NCBI GenBank assembly: GCA_040757575.1
Contig: JBFLXA010000013.1
Coordinates: 1 to 64,000 of the forward strand
From: PFJX01 sp040757575
GTDB taxonomy: Bacteria; Pseudomonadota; Gammaproteobacteria; Burkholderiales; Thiobacillaceae
DNA: 64,000 bases
Direction of reading: 5' to 3'
In this document: piece after piece, positions 8,200-17,649 of the stretch
How the letters are laid out: each line of letters opens with the position of its first letter
Position numbering within the stretch: position 1 is the stretch's first letter
Notes under the pieces: model-generated
Told to the model about the DNA's origin: nothing
The model's database searches: none
Seen by the model: the letters and a program-made list of their open reading frames with translations, nothing else
Translations under genes and position numbers: made by a program

Positions 8200-9405
8200 T
8201 CAGCGGTAAATCAGAAACTCCCGCCGATGCTCGTCCCATGCCAGTTCATCACCAGTTGCCAGGACATCCAGATCCCCTGCCAGGGCCTGGGGATCATCCA
8301 CCCAGAGTCGCAAGGACTCGCTGCCATTAATGAGGTCGATGGCCAGCCGGTCGTGTTCGTATTCGTAGGGGAAGTCCCGCCACAGGGGATAGTCCGGGTA
8401 CAACTGGCGGATGGCCTTGAAGGCCAGGGCCTGGAGGCGCCAGGGGCGGAAGGCGGCGTGGTCGTAGTGCCCTGCTTCCACATGGATCTGCACGCCGGTA
8501 CAGAGCTTGCCCGCGTGTTTGTGGAAGGTGGGCTCGAACCAGCATTCCCGCAGTTTGCAGCCCTGCAGCCAGGCGGGGGCCAGGGCCTCCATGCGGGTGA
8601 TGACCTGGCGAGCGTCGATGTCCGGCGCGCCGAACAGTTCCAGGGGGCGGGTGGTGCCCCGGCCTTCCGACAGGGTGGTGCCTTCCAGCATCACCGTGCC
8701 GGCGTAGCAGCGGGCCATGGCCAGGTTCGGTGCGTTGGGGCTGGGGTTGATCCATTCCCGCTGCCCCAGGGGCCAGCCGTAGCCGGGTGCGGCTTCCGGC
8801 TGCCAGCCCTCCATGGCGATGACCCGGTAGTCCAGGTCCAGCTTGAAATGGCGCATGAACCAGTGACCCAGTTCCCCCAGGGTCAGGCCGTGGCGCATGG
8901 GCAGGGGGCCGGCACCGACGAAGCTTTCCCAGCCCGGCCGCAGGGTCAGGCCTTCCACGGGCCGGCCGGCGGGGTTGGGGCGATCCAGCACCCACACCGT
9001 CTTGCCCTGCTTGGCCGCCGCCTCCAGCACATACAGCAACGTGGTGATGAAGGTGTAGATACGGCAGCCCAGGTCCTGGAGGTCCACCAGCAGCACGTCG
9101 AAGCTGTCCAGCATGGCGTCCGTAGGCCGGCGCACCGTGCCGTACAGGCTGAACACCGGGATGCCGTGGGCCGGGTCGAGAAAATCCGCCGACTCCATCA
9201 TGTTGTCCTGCTTGTCGCCCCGCAGGCCGTGCTGGGGGCCGAAGGCGGCCGTGAGGTGGATATCCGGCAGGGCGGCCAGGGCATCCAGGGCATGGGTCAG
9301 GTTTGCCGTCACGGAGGCGGGATGGGCCAGCAGGGCCACCCTTCTGCCTTTCAGGGGCGCACGCAGTTCCGGGTCTTCCAGCAGGCGGTCGAGGCCGAAT
9401 TTCAT
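8200..9405 (-). CDS. DUF1343 protein, NamZ-like exo-N-acetylmuramidase
   Basis: A 401-residue member of the DUF1343 family, whose Bacillus member NamZ removes N-acetylmuramic acid from the ends of peptidoglycan chains. Typical motifs are VALLAHPASVT, FGPQHGLRGDKQDN, DVLLVDLQDLGCRIYTF, VLDRPNPAGR and REWINPSPNAPNL. The start at 9405 overlaps the stop of the upstream gene (ATGA) and directly precedes the conserved domain. No signal peptide is visible, so it would act on muropeptides in the cytoplasm (cell-wall recycling) unless it is exported in another way. Confidence 0.85.
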   Translation of the reverse strand: MKFGLDRLLEDPELRAPLKGRRVALLAHPASVTANLTHALDALAALPDIHLTAAFGPQHGLRGDKQDNMMESADFLDPAHGIPVFSLYGTVRRPTDAMLDSFDVLLVDLQDLGCRIYTFITTLLYVLEAAAKQGKTVWVLDRPNPAGRPVEGLTLRPGWESFVGAGPLPMRHGLTLGELGHWFMRHFKLDLDYRVIAMEGWQPEAAPGYGWPLGQREWINPSPNAPNLAMARCYAGTVMLEGTTLSEGRGTTRPLELFGAPDIDARQVITRMEALAPAWLQGCKLRECWFEPTFHKHAGKLCTGVQIHVEAGHYDHAAFRPWRLQALAFKAIRQLYPDYPLWRDFPYEYEHDRLAIDLINGSESLRLWVDDPQALAGDLDVLATGDELAWDEHRREFLIYR

Positions 9406-9938
9406 GGACGTTCGAGGGTCAGGGCAAAGCCGTGAGTATGGTGGAAATCCGGTTTTCCCGGCGGATGCCGCAAGGACCAGTAGGACAAGCTCCCGTCCGC
9501 GTCTTCCAGCACCGCCGTGAGCCCAAGCCTTAGCTGCCCTCCCCCGGGTAATGCGGCGGCAGGGAGGGTACAAGTCAACACGAGCCGGCCCGGTGCATCA
9601 TCCCGGCTCATGCTCGGTGCGGGAACGGATTCCAGCAACCCGCCATCCCGATAGGCGGTGAATACGTAGGCCTGCCATTGGCCGGAGGGTGAAAAGTTGA
9701 ATTCCCGGTAACCGGGCCCCCTGTCTGCCTGGACAAAGACCTCCAAGCAGGTGTGGCGCCAGAGGCCGTCGGCCCGGGCAGGCTGCACGGATTCCGGGAT
9801 GCGGAGTTGCGCCAGGTCGGCAGTGAGGAGGTAGGCGAGGCTCAGCCCGCCGTCATGGGTGAAGGCTGCCTCCACCTCCAGGGCGGTAACAGCTGGAGCC
9901 GGGTAGTCGGGGTGGGGAAGGAGCTTGAGGGTCGGCAT
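9402..9938 (-). CDS. DOMON-like domain protein
   Basis: A 178-residue protein resembling the DOMON-like carbohydrate/heme-binding beta-sandwich found in many proteobacteria. Visible segments are DGLWRHTCLEVFVQ, GYREFNFSPSGQWQAYVF and SYWSLRHPPGKPDFHH. There is no signal peptide. It overlaps the NamZ-like gene by 4 bases, so the two probably work together, perhaps in cell-wall sugar recycling. That role is inference from context only. Confidence 0.7.
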   Translation of the reverse strand: MPTLKLLPHPDYPAPAVTALEVEAAFTHDGGLSLAYLLTADLAQLRIPESVQPARADGLWRHTCLEVFVQADRGPGYREFNFSPSGQWQAYVFTAYRDGGLLESVPAPSMSRDDAPGRLVLTCTLPAAALPGGGQLRLGLTAVLEDADGSLSYWSLRHPPGKPDFHHTHGFALTLERP

Positions 9939-9978
9939 GGGGTGATGATGTCAGCCCCCGCTCATTACAGAGCCGGAC

Positions 9979-10004
9979 AAAAACAAACCCCGCCAAAGGC
10001 GGGG
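9979..10004 (-). terminator. Rho-independent terminator after gltBD
   Basis: On the minus strand a perfect 7-bp stem (CCCCGCC / GGCGGGG, loop TTT, plus positions 9988-10004) is followed by a T-rich tract TTTGTTTTTGT. It lies about 28 bases beyond the gltD stop and should end the gltBD transcript. Confidence 0.85.
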
Positions 10005-10031
10005 CTGTTCGCTCACCGGGATCACCCGGGC

Positions 10032-11435
10032 TTACCAGACGCCCAGGAACGCCAGCATGCCCTTGGCGGCTTCCCGGCCTTCATACACGGCGGTCACCAC
10101 CAGGTCGGAGCCCCGCACCATGTCGCCACCGGCGAATACCTTGGGATTGGCGGTCTGGTAGGCGTGTTTCTGGCCCTTGGCGATGACCCGTCCGCCCTGG
10201 TCCGTGGTGATGCCCAGGTCCGTGAACCAGGGCTGGGGATTGGGGCGGAAGCCGAAGGCCACCACCACCCGGTCGCAGGGGATGATTTCCTCGGAGCCTT
10301 CGATCACCACGGGGGTGCGGCGGCCCCGGGCGTCGGGGGCCCCCAGCTCGGTGGTGACCAGCTTGATGCCTTCAACCTTACCGTTGCCGACGACCTCCAC
10401 GGGCTGGCGGTTCCACAGGAACTGCACCCCTTCTTCCTTGGCGTTGGCCACTTCCCGCTTGGAGCCGGGCATGTTGGCCTCGTCCCGGCGGTAGGCGCAG
10501 GTGACGCTGGCCGCACCCTGGCGGATAGAGGTGCGGTTGCAGTCCATGGCGGTATCGCCGCCCCCCAGCACCACCACGTTCAGGCCCTGCATGTCGATGA
10601 ATTCCTCCTGGGGCAGGCCCAGGCAGTGATTCACGTTGGAGATGAGGAAGGGCAGCGCGGGCATGACGCCAGGCAGGTCTTCGCCGGGAATGCCGGCCTG
10701 CATGTAGCTGTAGGTGCCCATACCCATGAAGACGGCGTCGTATTCATTCAGCAGGTCAGCCATCTGCACGTCTTTACCGACCTCGGTGCTCAGGCGGAAC
10801 TGGATGCCCATGCCTTCGAAGATGGCGCGGCGACGCACCATCACGTCCTTTTCCATCTTGAACTCGGGGATACCGAAGGTGAGCAGGCCGCCGATTTCCG
10901 GGTGCCGGTCGAACACCACGGCCTGCACGCCGTTGCGGGCCAGCACGTCGGCACAGCCCAGGCCGGCGGGGCCGGCACCGATGATGGCCACCTTCTTGCC
11001 GGTGGGCACCACCTTGGACATGTCCGGCCGCCAGCCCTGAGCGAAGGCGGTATCGGAAATGTATTTCTCCACCTGGCCGATGGTGACGGCGCCGGCGGCC
11101 ACCTGGTTCAGGGTGCAGGAGCCTTCGCACAGGCGGTCCTGGGGACACACCCGACCGCAGACCTCCGGCAGGGAGTTGGTCTGGTGGGACAGTTCCGCCG
11201 CCTCGAACAGCCGCCCTTCATCCACCAGCTTGAGCCAGTTGGGGATGTAGTTGTGCACCGGGCATTTCCATTCGCAGTAGGGGTTGCCGCAGGCCAGGCA
11301 GCGGCCCGACTGCTCCTGGGCCTGGTCGGCGCCGAAGGGGGCGTAGATTTCCTTGAACTGGACCTTGCGGACTTCCGCCGGGGTCTTGTCACCGTCCCGG
11401 CGGGGGATGTTCAGAAATTGGAAAACGTCAGACAT
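10032..11435 (-). CDS. gltD: Glutamate synthase (NADPH) small subunit
   Basis: GltD supplies electrons from NADPH to the large subunit for making two glutamates from glutamine and 2-oxoglutarate. The 467-residue protein has two iron-sulfur Cys clusters (CLACGNPYCEWKCPVHN and CGRVCPQDRLCEGSC), an FAD-binding loop AIIGAGPAGLGCADVLA and an NADPH-binding loop VVVLGGGDTAMDCNR. It follows gltB after 4 bases and ends before a strong terminator. Confidence 0.97.
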   Translation of the reverse strand: MSDVFQFLNIPRRDGDKTPAEVRKVQFKEIYAPFGADQAQEQSGRCLACGNPYCEWKCPVHNYIPNWLKLVDEGRLFEAAELSHQTNSLPEVCGRVCPQDRLCEGSCTLNQVAAGAVTIGQVEKYISDTAFAQGWRPDMSKVVPTGKKVAIIGAGPAGLGCADVLARNGVQAVVFDRHPEIGGLLTFGIPEFKMEKDVMVRRRAIFEGMGIQFRLSTEVGKDVQMADLLNEYDAVFMGMGTYSYMQAGIPGEDLPGVMPALPFLISNVNHCLGLPQEEFIDMQGLNVVVLGGGDTAMDCNRTSIRQGAASVTCAYRRDEANMPGSKREVANAKEEGVQFLWNRQPVEVVGNGKVEGIKLVTTELGAPDARGRRTPVVIEGSEEIIPCDRVVVAFGFRPNPQPWFTDLGITTDQGGRVIAKGQKHAYQTANPKVFAGGDMVRGSDLVVTAVYEGREAAKGMLAFLGVW

Positions 11436-11439
11436 GGCA

Positions 11440-14400
11440 TCAATCCTTCAGCAGGCTGTCCAGGGTGAGGGCCTTGGGCTTCACCAGCCAGAACCGGTTC
11501 ACCGCATCTTCAAAATGCTCCAGCAGGGAACGCGCCCGGGCGGAACCGGTGTAAAGCAGGTGCTTTTCCAGTTTTTCCCGCAGGTAGGCCCGCAGCTCGC
11601 CGGTCTTTTCATCGTTGATGCGGTTGACGTCCACCAGCTCGTTGTTGACCTTGTCGGCAAACTGGCCCTGGCTGTCCTCGTCGTAGATCAGGGCAAAGCC
11701 GCCGGTCATGCCAGCCCCGATGTTCAGGCCGGTGGTGCCCAGGACGATGACACTGCCGCCGGTCATGTATTCGCAGCAGTGTTCGCCCACGCCTTCCACC
11801 ACCGCCAGGGCGCCGGAGTTGCGCACGCCGAAGCGCTCGCCCGCCATGCCTGCGGCGTAGAGCTCGCCACCGGTGGCGCCGTACAGGCAGGTGTTGCCGA
11901 TGATGCTGGCTTTGTGACTTTCAAAAGCGGAGCCCTTGGGCGGGTAGACCACCAGCCGGCCGCCGGACATGCCCTTGCCCACGTAGTCGTTGGCGTCGCC
12001 TTCGATCTCCAGGGTGAGGCCCTTGTGGTTCCACACGCCGAAGCTCTGCCCGGCGGAACCGTTCAGCTTGATGTGCAGGCAGTCTTCCGGCAGGCCTTCG
12101 GCGCCGTGGAGCTTGGCGATTTCGCCGGACAGGCGGGCGCCGATGGAGCGGTTCACGTTGCGCACGGCATATTCCAGACGCTGGGGCCGCTTGGCCTGGA
12201 TGCCTTCCAGGGCATCCTTGACCATCTGCTCCGCCAGTTCCCCCTTGTCGAAGCTGGGGTTGCGGTCTTCGACGCAGAAGCGGGGCTCGGCGGCGTCGAT
12301 GCTGCCCTGGGACAGGAGCACGTCCAGCTTGAGCTTGCCCTGCTTGTCCGACTCGCCAGGCAGCAGGTCCAGGAGGTCGGTACGGCCGATGAGGTCCTCG
12401 AACCGGGCAATGCCCAGGGCGGCCATCCACTCCCGGGTTTCCCGGGCCACGAAGGTGAAGTAGTTGATGACCATTTCGGGCAGGCCGATGAAGAACTGCT
12501 TGCGCAGCCGGGCATCCTGGGTGGCCACGCCAGTGGCGCAGTTGTTCAGGTGGCAGATGCGCAGGTATTTGCAACCCAATGCAATCATCGGCGCGGTGCC
12601 GAAGCCGAAGGACTCGGCGCCCAGGATGGCGGCTTTCACCACGTCCAGGCCGGTCTTCAGGCCGCCGTCGGTCTGCACCCGCACCCGGCCCCGCAGGCCG
12701 TTGGCCCGCAGCACCTGCTGGGCTTCGGTGAGGCCCAGCTCCCAGGGGGTGCCGGCGTATTTCACGGAAGTCAGGGGCGAGGCGCCGGTACCGCCGTCAT
12801 AGCCGGAGATGGTAATGAGGTCGGCATAGGCCTTGGCCACGCCGGCGGCGATGGTGCCCACGCCGGGCTCGGCCACCAGTTTCACGGACACCAGGGCCTG
12901 GGGGTTCACCTGCTTCAGGTCGAAGATGAGCTGGGCCAGGTCTTCGATGGAGTAGATGTCGTGGTGGGGCGGCGGGGAAATGAGGGTGACGCCGGGCTTG
13001 GTGCAACGCAGCTTGGCGATGTGGGGTTCCACCTTCTTGCCGGGCAGCTGGCCGCCTTCGCCGGGCTTGGCGCCCTGGGCCACCTTGATCTGCAGCACTT
13101 CGGCATTCACCAGGTAATGGGCGGTGACGCCGAAGCGGCCGGAGGCCACCTGCTTGATCTTGGACATCTTCACCGTGCCGTAGCGGGCCGGGTCTTCGCC
13201 GCCCTCGCCGGAGTTGGAACGGCCGCCGATGCGGTTCATGCCTTCCGCCAGGGCCTCGTGGGCCTCGGGAGACAGGGCCCCCAGGGACATGCCGGCGGAG
13301 TCGAAGCGCTTGAGGATGGCTTCCATGGGCTCCACGTCATCCACGGCCAGGGGCTTATCCGCCAGCTTCAGCTTCATCAGGTCCCGGAACATGGCCACGG
13401 GGCGATTGTTCACGCTGGCGGCGTATTCCTTGTAGGCCTCGTAGGAGCCGGTCTGCACCGCCTTCTGCAACTGCTGTACCACGTCCGGGTTGTAGGCGTG
13501 GTATTCCTCGCCATGCATGAACTTCAGCAGACCACCGGCGGACAGGGGGCGCAGGGGGTTGAACGCGGTGCGGGCCAGTTGCTTCTGGTCGGCCTCGAAG
13601 TCGGCGAAATGGGCACCGGAAACCCGGGACACGGACCCCTTAAGGCACATGTCAACCACGTCCTCGTGCACGCCCACCACCTCGAACAACTGAGCGCCCC
13701 GATAGCTGGCAATGGCGGAAATGCCCATCTTGGACATGACCTTCAACAGGCCCTTGTCGATGCCCTTGCGGTAATTGGACAGGGCCTTGGCCAGGGGCAG
13801 CTTCACTTCGCCGGAACGCACCATCTCGGCGATGGACTGGTAGGCCAGGTAGGGATACACGGCAGTGGCGCCATAGCCGATAAGGGCAGCGATCTGATGG
13901 GGGTCCCGGGCGGCGCCGGTCTGCACCAGGATATTGGCGTCGCAGCGCAGGCCCGCGTGGATGAGGGCGTGGTGCACGGCGCCGGTGGCGAACAGGGCCG
14001 GGATGGGCAGCTTGGCCTTGTCGATGGCCCGGTCGGACAGCACCACCACCACCTTGCCCGCCTTCACGGCCGCCACGGCTTCTGCAGAAAGCCGTTCCAG
14101 GGCGGCCTTGAGGTCCAGGGCCGCAGGGTCGTAATGCAGGTCCAGGCTGACGGCGGCGTAGGCCGGGTCCGGGCTGGTGGTCACCGCCACGAAGGTGTCG
14201 TGGGACAGCACCGGGGAGTTCAGCTCCATGCGGTGGGCGTGTTCCGGGGTTTCCTGGAACAGGTTCAACTCCCGGCCCAGCACCGTGTGCAGGGACATGA
14301 CGATGGCTTCCCGGATGGGGTCGATGGGGGGGTTGGTCACCTGGGCAAACTGCTGGCGCAGGTAATCGAAGGGGGAACGCACCTTCTGGGACAGCACCGC

Positions 14401-15903
14401 CATGGGGGTGTCGTCACCCATGGAACCCACGGCCTCCTGGCCGTCTTCGGCCAGCACCCGCAGCACCTGGTCCAGTTCCTCGAAGCTGACATTGAACAGC
14501 TTCTGGTGGGTGGTGACGGAAGCGGCATCCATGACCGGAGCGCCCGCGTCCTGGTCCAGGCCCAGTTCCACCTTCTGGCCATGGGCCTTGAGCCAGTCCT
14601 TGTAGGGCTGGGCGGCCTTCAACTGGGCATCGATGTCTTCCGGCAGCAGGAACTTGCCGGTTTCCAGGTCGGCGGCCACCATTTGGCCCGGACGCACCCG
14701 GCCCTTGGCGACGATGTTGTCCGGTCCACCGTAGTCCCAAACACCCACTTCCGAGGCGATGGTGACGTAACGGTCCTTGGTGATGACGTAGCGGGCAGGA
14801 CGCAGGCCGTTCCTGTCCAGCATGCAGACGCCGTAGCGGCCGTCGGTCATGACGATGCCGGCGGGACCGTCCCAGGGCTCCATGTGCATGGAGTTGTATT
14901 CGTAGAAGGCCCGCAGGTCCGGGTCCATGTTGGTGACGTTCTGCCAGGCCGGGGGCACCATCATGCGCATGGAGCGGAACAGGCCGGCGCCGCCCATGAG
15001 CAGGCCTTCCAGCATGTTGTCGAAGCTCATGGAATCGGAACCCCGGGTGCCCACCATGGGACGCACGTCCTCCATGTTGGGGATCAGGGGGCTGACGAAC
15101 TTCTGCTCCCGGGCCCGGGACCAGTTGCGGTTGCCCTGCACCGTGTTGATCTCGCCGTTGTGGGCCAGATAGCGGAAGGGCTGGGCCAGGCGCCACTCGG
15201 GCCAGGTGTTGGTGGAGAAACGCTGGTGGAAAACCGCCAGGGCCGACTCGAATCGGGCGTCGTTCAGGTCCGGGTAGAACACCGGCAGCCAGGACGGCAT
15301 CACCAGGCCCTTGTAGGAGATGACCCGGCCGGACAGGGTGGGCATGTAGAAAGTGGCATCGTCGCCGGCCACGGCCTTCTCCACCTTGCGACGGGCGATG
15401 TAAAGCTTGCGCTCGAAGATGTCGGAGGCCACGGCCTCGGGGCAATTGACGAACAGCTGCTCGATGACCGGCAGGCTCTTGAGGGCGTATTGCCCCAGGG
15501 CGGAGTTATCCGTGGGCACCTTGCGGAAACCGGCGGGCTCCAGGCCCTCGGCCTTCAGTTCCTGCACCAGCAGATCCCGGGCCCGCTGGGCCTTGGCGGC
15601 ATCCTGGCTGAGGAAGGTGAGGCCGGCGGCAAAACGGGGGGCAAGCTGTATGCCCGCCTCCGCCGCCACGGTGCGCAAGAAGCCTTCCGGCATCTTGAAC
15701 AAGAGGCCGCAGCCGTCACCGGATTTACCATCGGCCGCCACCGCGCCCCGGTGGGTCATGCAGGCCAGGGAGGAAATGGCATTCTGGACCAGCTTGTGGG
15801 AGGGCTGGTTGTCCAGCTGGGCAATCAGGCCGAAGCCGCAACTGTCCTGCTCGAAATCCGGGCTGTAGAGCGTGCCGCACAGGCGGCTCTGACGATCATC
15901 CAT
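11440..15903 (-). CDS. gltB: Glutamate synthase (NADPH) large subunit
   Basis: The catalytic subunit, 1487 residues, normal for bacterial GltB. A short propeptide precedes the N-terminal nucleophile Cys22 (EQDSCGFGLIAQL), which releases ammonia from glutamine. The central part holds the FMN/2-oxoglutarate site (ISGYDGGTGASPL), with the 3Fe-4S ligands in CKYLRICHLNNCATG. The C-terminal GXGXG beta-helix domain follows (NDYVGKGMSGGRLVV). It is the first gene of gltBD. The 89 bases upstream separate it from hvfC, which is read in the same direction, so some read-through is possible. Confidence 0.98.
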   Translation of the reverse strand: MDDRQSRLCGTLYSPDFEQDSCGFGLIAQLDNQPSHKLVQNAISSLACMTHRGAVAADGKSGDGCGLLFKMPEGFLRTVAAEAGIQLAPRFAAGLTFLSQDAAKAQRARDLLVQELKAEGLEPAGFRKVPTDNSALGQYALKSLPVIEQLFVNCPEAVASDIFERKLYIARRKVEKAVAGDDATFYMPTLSGRVISYKGLVMPSWLPVFYPDLNDARFESALAVFHQRFSTNTWPEWRLAQPFRYLAHNGEINTVQGNRNWSRAREQKFVSPLIPNMEDVRPMVGTRGSDSMSFDNMLEGLLMGGAGLFRSMRMMVPPAWQNVTNMDPDLRAFYEYNSMHMEPWDGPAGIVMTDGRYGVCMLDRNGLRPARYVITKDRYVTIASEVGVWDYGGPDNIVAKGRVRPGQMVAADLETGKFLLPEDIDAQLKAAQPYKDWLKAHGQKVELGLDQDAGAPVMDAASVTTHQKLFNVSFEELDQVLRVLAEDGQEAVGSMGDDTPMAVLSQKVRSPFDYLRQQFAQVTNPPIDPIREAIVMSLHTVLGRELNLFQETPEHAHRMELNSPVLSHDTFVAVTTSPDPAYAAVSLDLHYDPAALDLKAALERLSAEAVAAVKAGKVVVVLSDRAIDKAKLPIPALFATGAVHHALIHAGLRCDANILVQTGAARDPHQIAALIGYGATAVYPYLAYQSIAEMVRSGEVKLPLAKALSNYRKGIDKGLLKVMSKMGISAIASYRGAQLFEVVGVHEDVVDMCLKGSVSRVSGAHFADFEADQKQLARTAFNPLRPLSAGGLLKFMHGEEYHAYNPDVVQQLQKAVQTGSYEAYKEYAASVNNRPVAMFRDLMKLKLADKPLAVDDVEPMEAILKRFDSAGMSLGALSPEAHEALAEGMNRIGGRSNSGEGGEDPARYGTVKMSKIKQVASGRFGVTAHYLVNAEVLQIKVAQGAKPGEGGQLPGKKVEPHIAKLRCTKPGVTLISPPPHHDIYSIEDLAQLIFDLKQVNPQALVSVKLVAEPGVGTIAAGVAKAYADLITISGYDGGTGASPLTSVKYAGTPWELGLTEAQQVLRANGLRGRVRVQTDGGLKTGLDVVKAAILGAESFGFGTAPMIALGCKYLRICHLNNCATGVATQDARLRKQFFIGLPEMVINYFTFVARETREWMAALGIARFEDLIGRTDLLDLLPGESDKQGKLKLDVLLSQGSIDAAEPRFCVEDRNPSFDKGELAEQMVKDALEGIQAKRPQRLEYAVRNVNRSIGARLSGEIAKLHGAEGLPEDCLHIKLNGSAGQSFGVWNHKGLTLEIEGDANDYVGKGMSGGRLVVYPPKGSAFESHKASIIGNTCLYGATGGELYAAGMAGERFGVRNSGALAVVEGVGEHCCEYMTGGSVIVLGTTGLNIGAGMTGGFALIYDEDSQGQFADKVNNELVDVNRINDEKTGELRAYLREKLEKHLLYTGSARARSLLEHFEDAVNRFWLVKPKALTLDSLLKD

Positions 15904-15992
15904 CGCGACCTAACTCGTTCATTCGTCGGGAAAAAGGGCAGGAATTCTAGCTTGAAGGACCGGCGTGCGCCAGCCAGGGCACCACCAGGGGC

Positions 15993-16757
15993 CTACAGGG
16001 CAGCCCCGGGGGTTGCAGTCCCCAGCAATATGCCCTCCGCCCGCCAGGCGTGCAGCAGTTCCCGGGCATGGCCGGCCAGGCTGGCCTCCGGGTGCCCCAG
16101 GGCCTGGGCCAGCTCACTGGCGGCTGCCTGGCCGGTGCAACCGGATCGGGAAACGAGCAGATCCAGAAAACGGGCCGCAGCCGGATTGAGCTGCTGGAAA
16201 CGGACGGACAGGGATGCATCCCGCCAGGCCACGATAAAAGTGGGGGTTTCCGGCGGCGAGGCCGGTTTGAAACGCGGCGACAGCCGGTGCACCGGCCAGC
16301 GATAGGCCAGCACCCGCAGGACCGGGTTTACCAGGGGCACTCCCAGCCACAGGTCCCCGTCGGGATCATGCCCGGGCAGGTTCCGGTCGCTGTCCGCCAC
16401 ATCCAGGCTAAGCTCCACCCATTCATAATGGACCAGCTCCGGCAGAAAGGCGGGGAAGTCCTCCGGAGCCGCCCATTCGTCCTGGATGTATTTCAGGAAT
16501 TCCTCGGGTATCTGACGAAAATACGGGGTATGGCAAGCATGATCCCGGAAAAACGCCCGCACCAGCCGCTTCCAGCGTCGGGCACCGAGGATTTTCCGGC
16601 TCACGGGGAAGCACCCCAGCAGGAAGCCTTCAAGATTGTTATAGAGCAGGCCTTCGTAGACCTTCATGCGCCGGGCCGAGGCCCCCGGCGGACGAGGCCG
16701 GGCCTGGGGGTCCCGGATGCGGGCGGTGAAGGCGCGCTGGTAGTCCTGGAAATCCAT
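15993..16757 (-). CDS. hvfC: HvfC: DUF2063 partner protein of the RiPP-modifying enzyme
   Basis: A 254-residue protein of the DUF2063 family. The N-terminal domain has FQDYQRAFTARIRDP, YEGLLYNNLEGFLLGCFPV and HACHTPYFRQIPEEFLKYI; the C-terminal domain is winged-helix-like (LNPAAARFLDLLVSRSG). In hvf-type clusters this protein binds the precursor peptide and delivers it to the MNIO enzyme HvfB. It starts 1 base after the hvfB stop (TGACATG), so it is translated with it. Confidence 0.9.
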   Translation of the reverse strand: MDFQDYQRAFTARIRDPQARPRPPGASARRMKVYEGLLYNNLEGFLLGCFPVSRKILGARRWKRLVRAFFRDHACHTPYFRQIPEEFLKYIQDEWAAPEDFPAFLPELVHYEWVELSLDVADSDRNLPGHDPDGDLWLGVPLVNPVLRVLAYRWPVHRLSPRFKPASPPETPTFIVAWRDASLSVRFQQLNPAAARFLDLLVSRSGCTGQAAASELAQALGHPEASLAGHARELLHAWRAEGILLGTATPGAAL

Positions 16758-16758
16758 G

Positions 16759-17649
16759 TCAGGCCACCGCCTGGACCGGCGACCGGCAGATTTTTTGCAG
16801 GGCGGCGATGCGAGCCACCTCCGGCATCAGTTCCAACAGGGGGGGAATATTGAAATCCCGCTCCAGACAGGTGGGATGCACCCCCACCAGGCCGTAGGTG
16901 GTTTCCAGCAGATCCCACACGGGGTCAGCCACCCCGGCCCCATGGGTGTCGATGATCAGGTCGTCCGCTTCCCGGTAATGGCCGGCCATGTGCATGTAAA
17001 CCACCCGGTCTGCGGGCATCCGGCGGATGTATTCCACCGGATCGAAGCCGAAATTGACGCTGTTCACGTAGACATTGTTCACGTCCAGGTGCAGCCAGCA
17101 GTCCGCCTCCTGCAGCACCGCGTTGATGAATTCCGGCTCGCTCATCTCGTTGATGGGGGCGGCCACGTAATAGCTGGCGTTTTCAATGGCGATACGCTGA
17201 CCCAGGATGTCCTGGACCTGGCGGATGCGCCCGGCCACGTATTTGACTGCTTCCCAGGTTGCAGGGATGGGCATGAGGTCGTAGAGATGGCCGTGGTCGG
17301 AACAATAGGACAGGTGTTCTGTATAGAGGCCGATGCCATGCTCGGCCATGAAGGCCTTGATCTTTTTCAGCAAGACCTGGTCCAGGGGCGTCATGCCCCC
17401 CAAAGACAGGGACAGGCCATGGCATACGAAGGGCATGCGCTCCGTGAAGGTGCGCAAGTCCCGGGCGTGACGGCCGCCCTGGTCGATCCAGTTTTCCGGC
17501 GCCAGTTCGAAAAACCCGATCTCCGGCGGTAACCCTGAATCCAGGGCCGCCCGCAGGTCGGGAACCAGATCCCGCCGGAAGCCCAGCCCCGCACCCTGGA
17601 TGGGGCGCGGGGCATTCAGGCCGGCCCGAGGCTTACTTCTTGCCGCCAC
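16759..17649 (-). CDS. hvfB: HvfB: DUF692 multinuclear iron oxidase that modifies HvfA
   Basis: MNIO enzymes of the DUF692 family (MbnB, HvfB) oxidise cysteine residues of precursor peptides into oxazolone/thioamide-type or thiooxazole groups. Family motifs are GAGLGFRRDL, FFELAPENWI, CHGLSLSLGG, YTEHLSYCS, IENASYY, WLHLDVNNVYVNSVN, VVYMHMAGH and IDTHGAGVADPVWDLL, which hold the iron-binding His, Asp and Glu residues. No ATG lies near the domain start. The best start is GTG at 17647-17649, inside the end of hvfA and preceded by GAGGG; this gives 296 residues. A CTG at 17617-17619 is the alternative. Confidence 0.88.
   Translation of the reverse strand: MAARSKPRAGLNAPRPIQGAGLGFRRDLVPDLRAALDSGLPPEIGFFELAPENWIDQGGRHARDLRTFTERMPFVCHGLSLSLGGMTPLDQVLLKKIKAFMAEHGIGLYTEHLSYCSDHGHLYDLMPIPATWEAVKYVAGRIRQVQDILGQRIAIENASYYVAAPINEMSEPEFINAVLQEADCWLHLDVNNVYVNSVNFGFDPVEYIRRMPADRVVYMHMAGHYREADDLIIDTHGAGVADPVWDLLETTYGLVGVHPTCLERDFNIPPLLELMPEVARIAALQKICRSPVQAVA

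Noticed and set aside
11353..16305. Open frame of 1650 codons on the plus strand opposite gltB
   Set aside because: It is a shadow of gltB: strong GC codon bias leaves few stops in this antisense frame. The translation is low-complexity Gly/His/Gln-rich and has no ribosome site.
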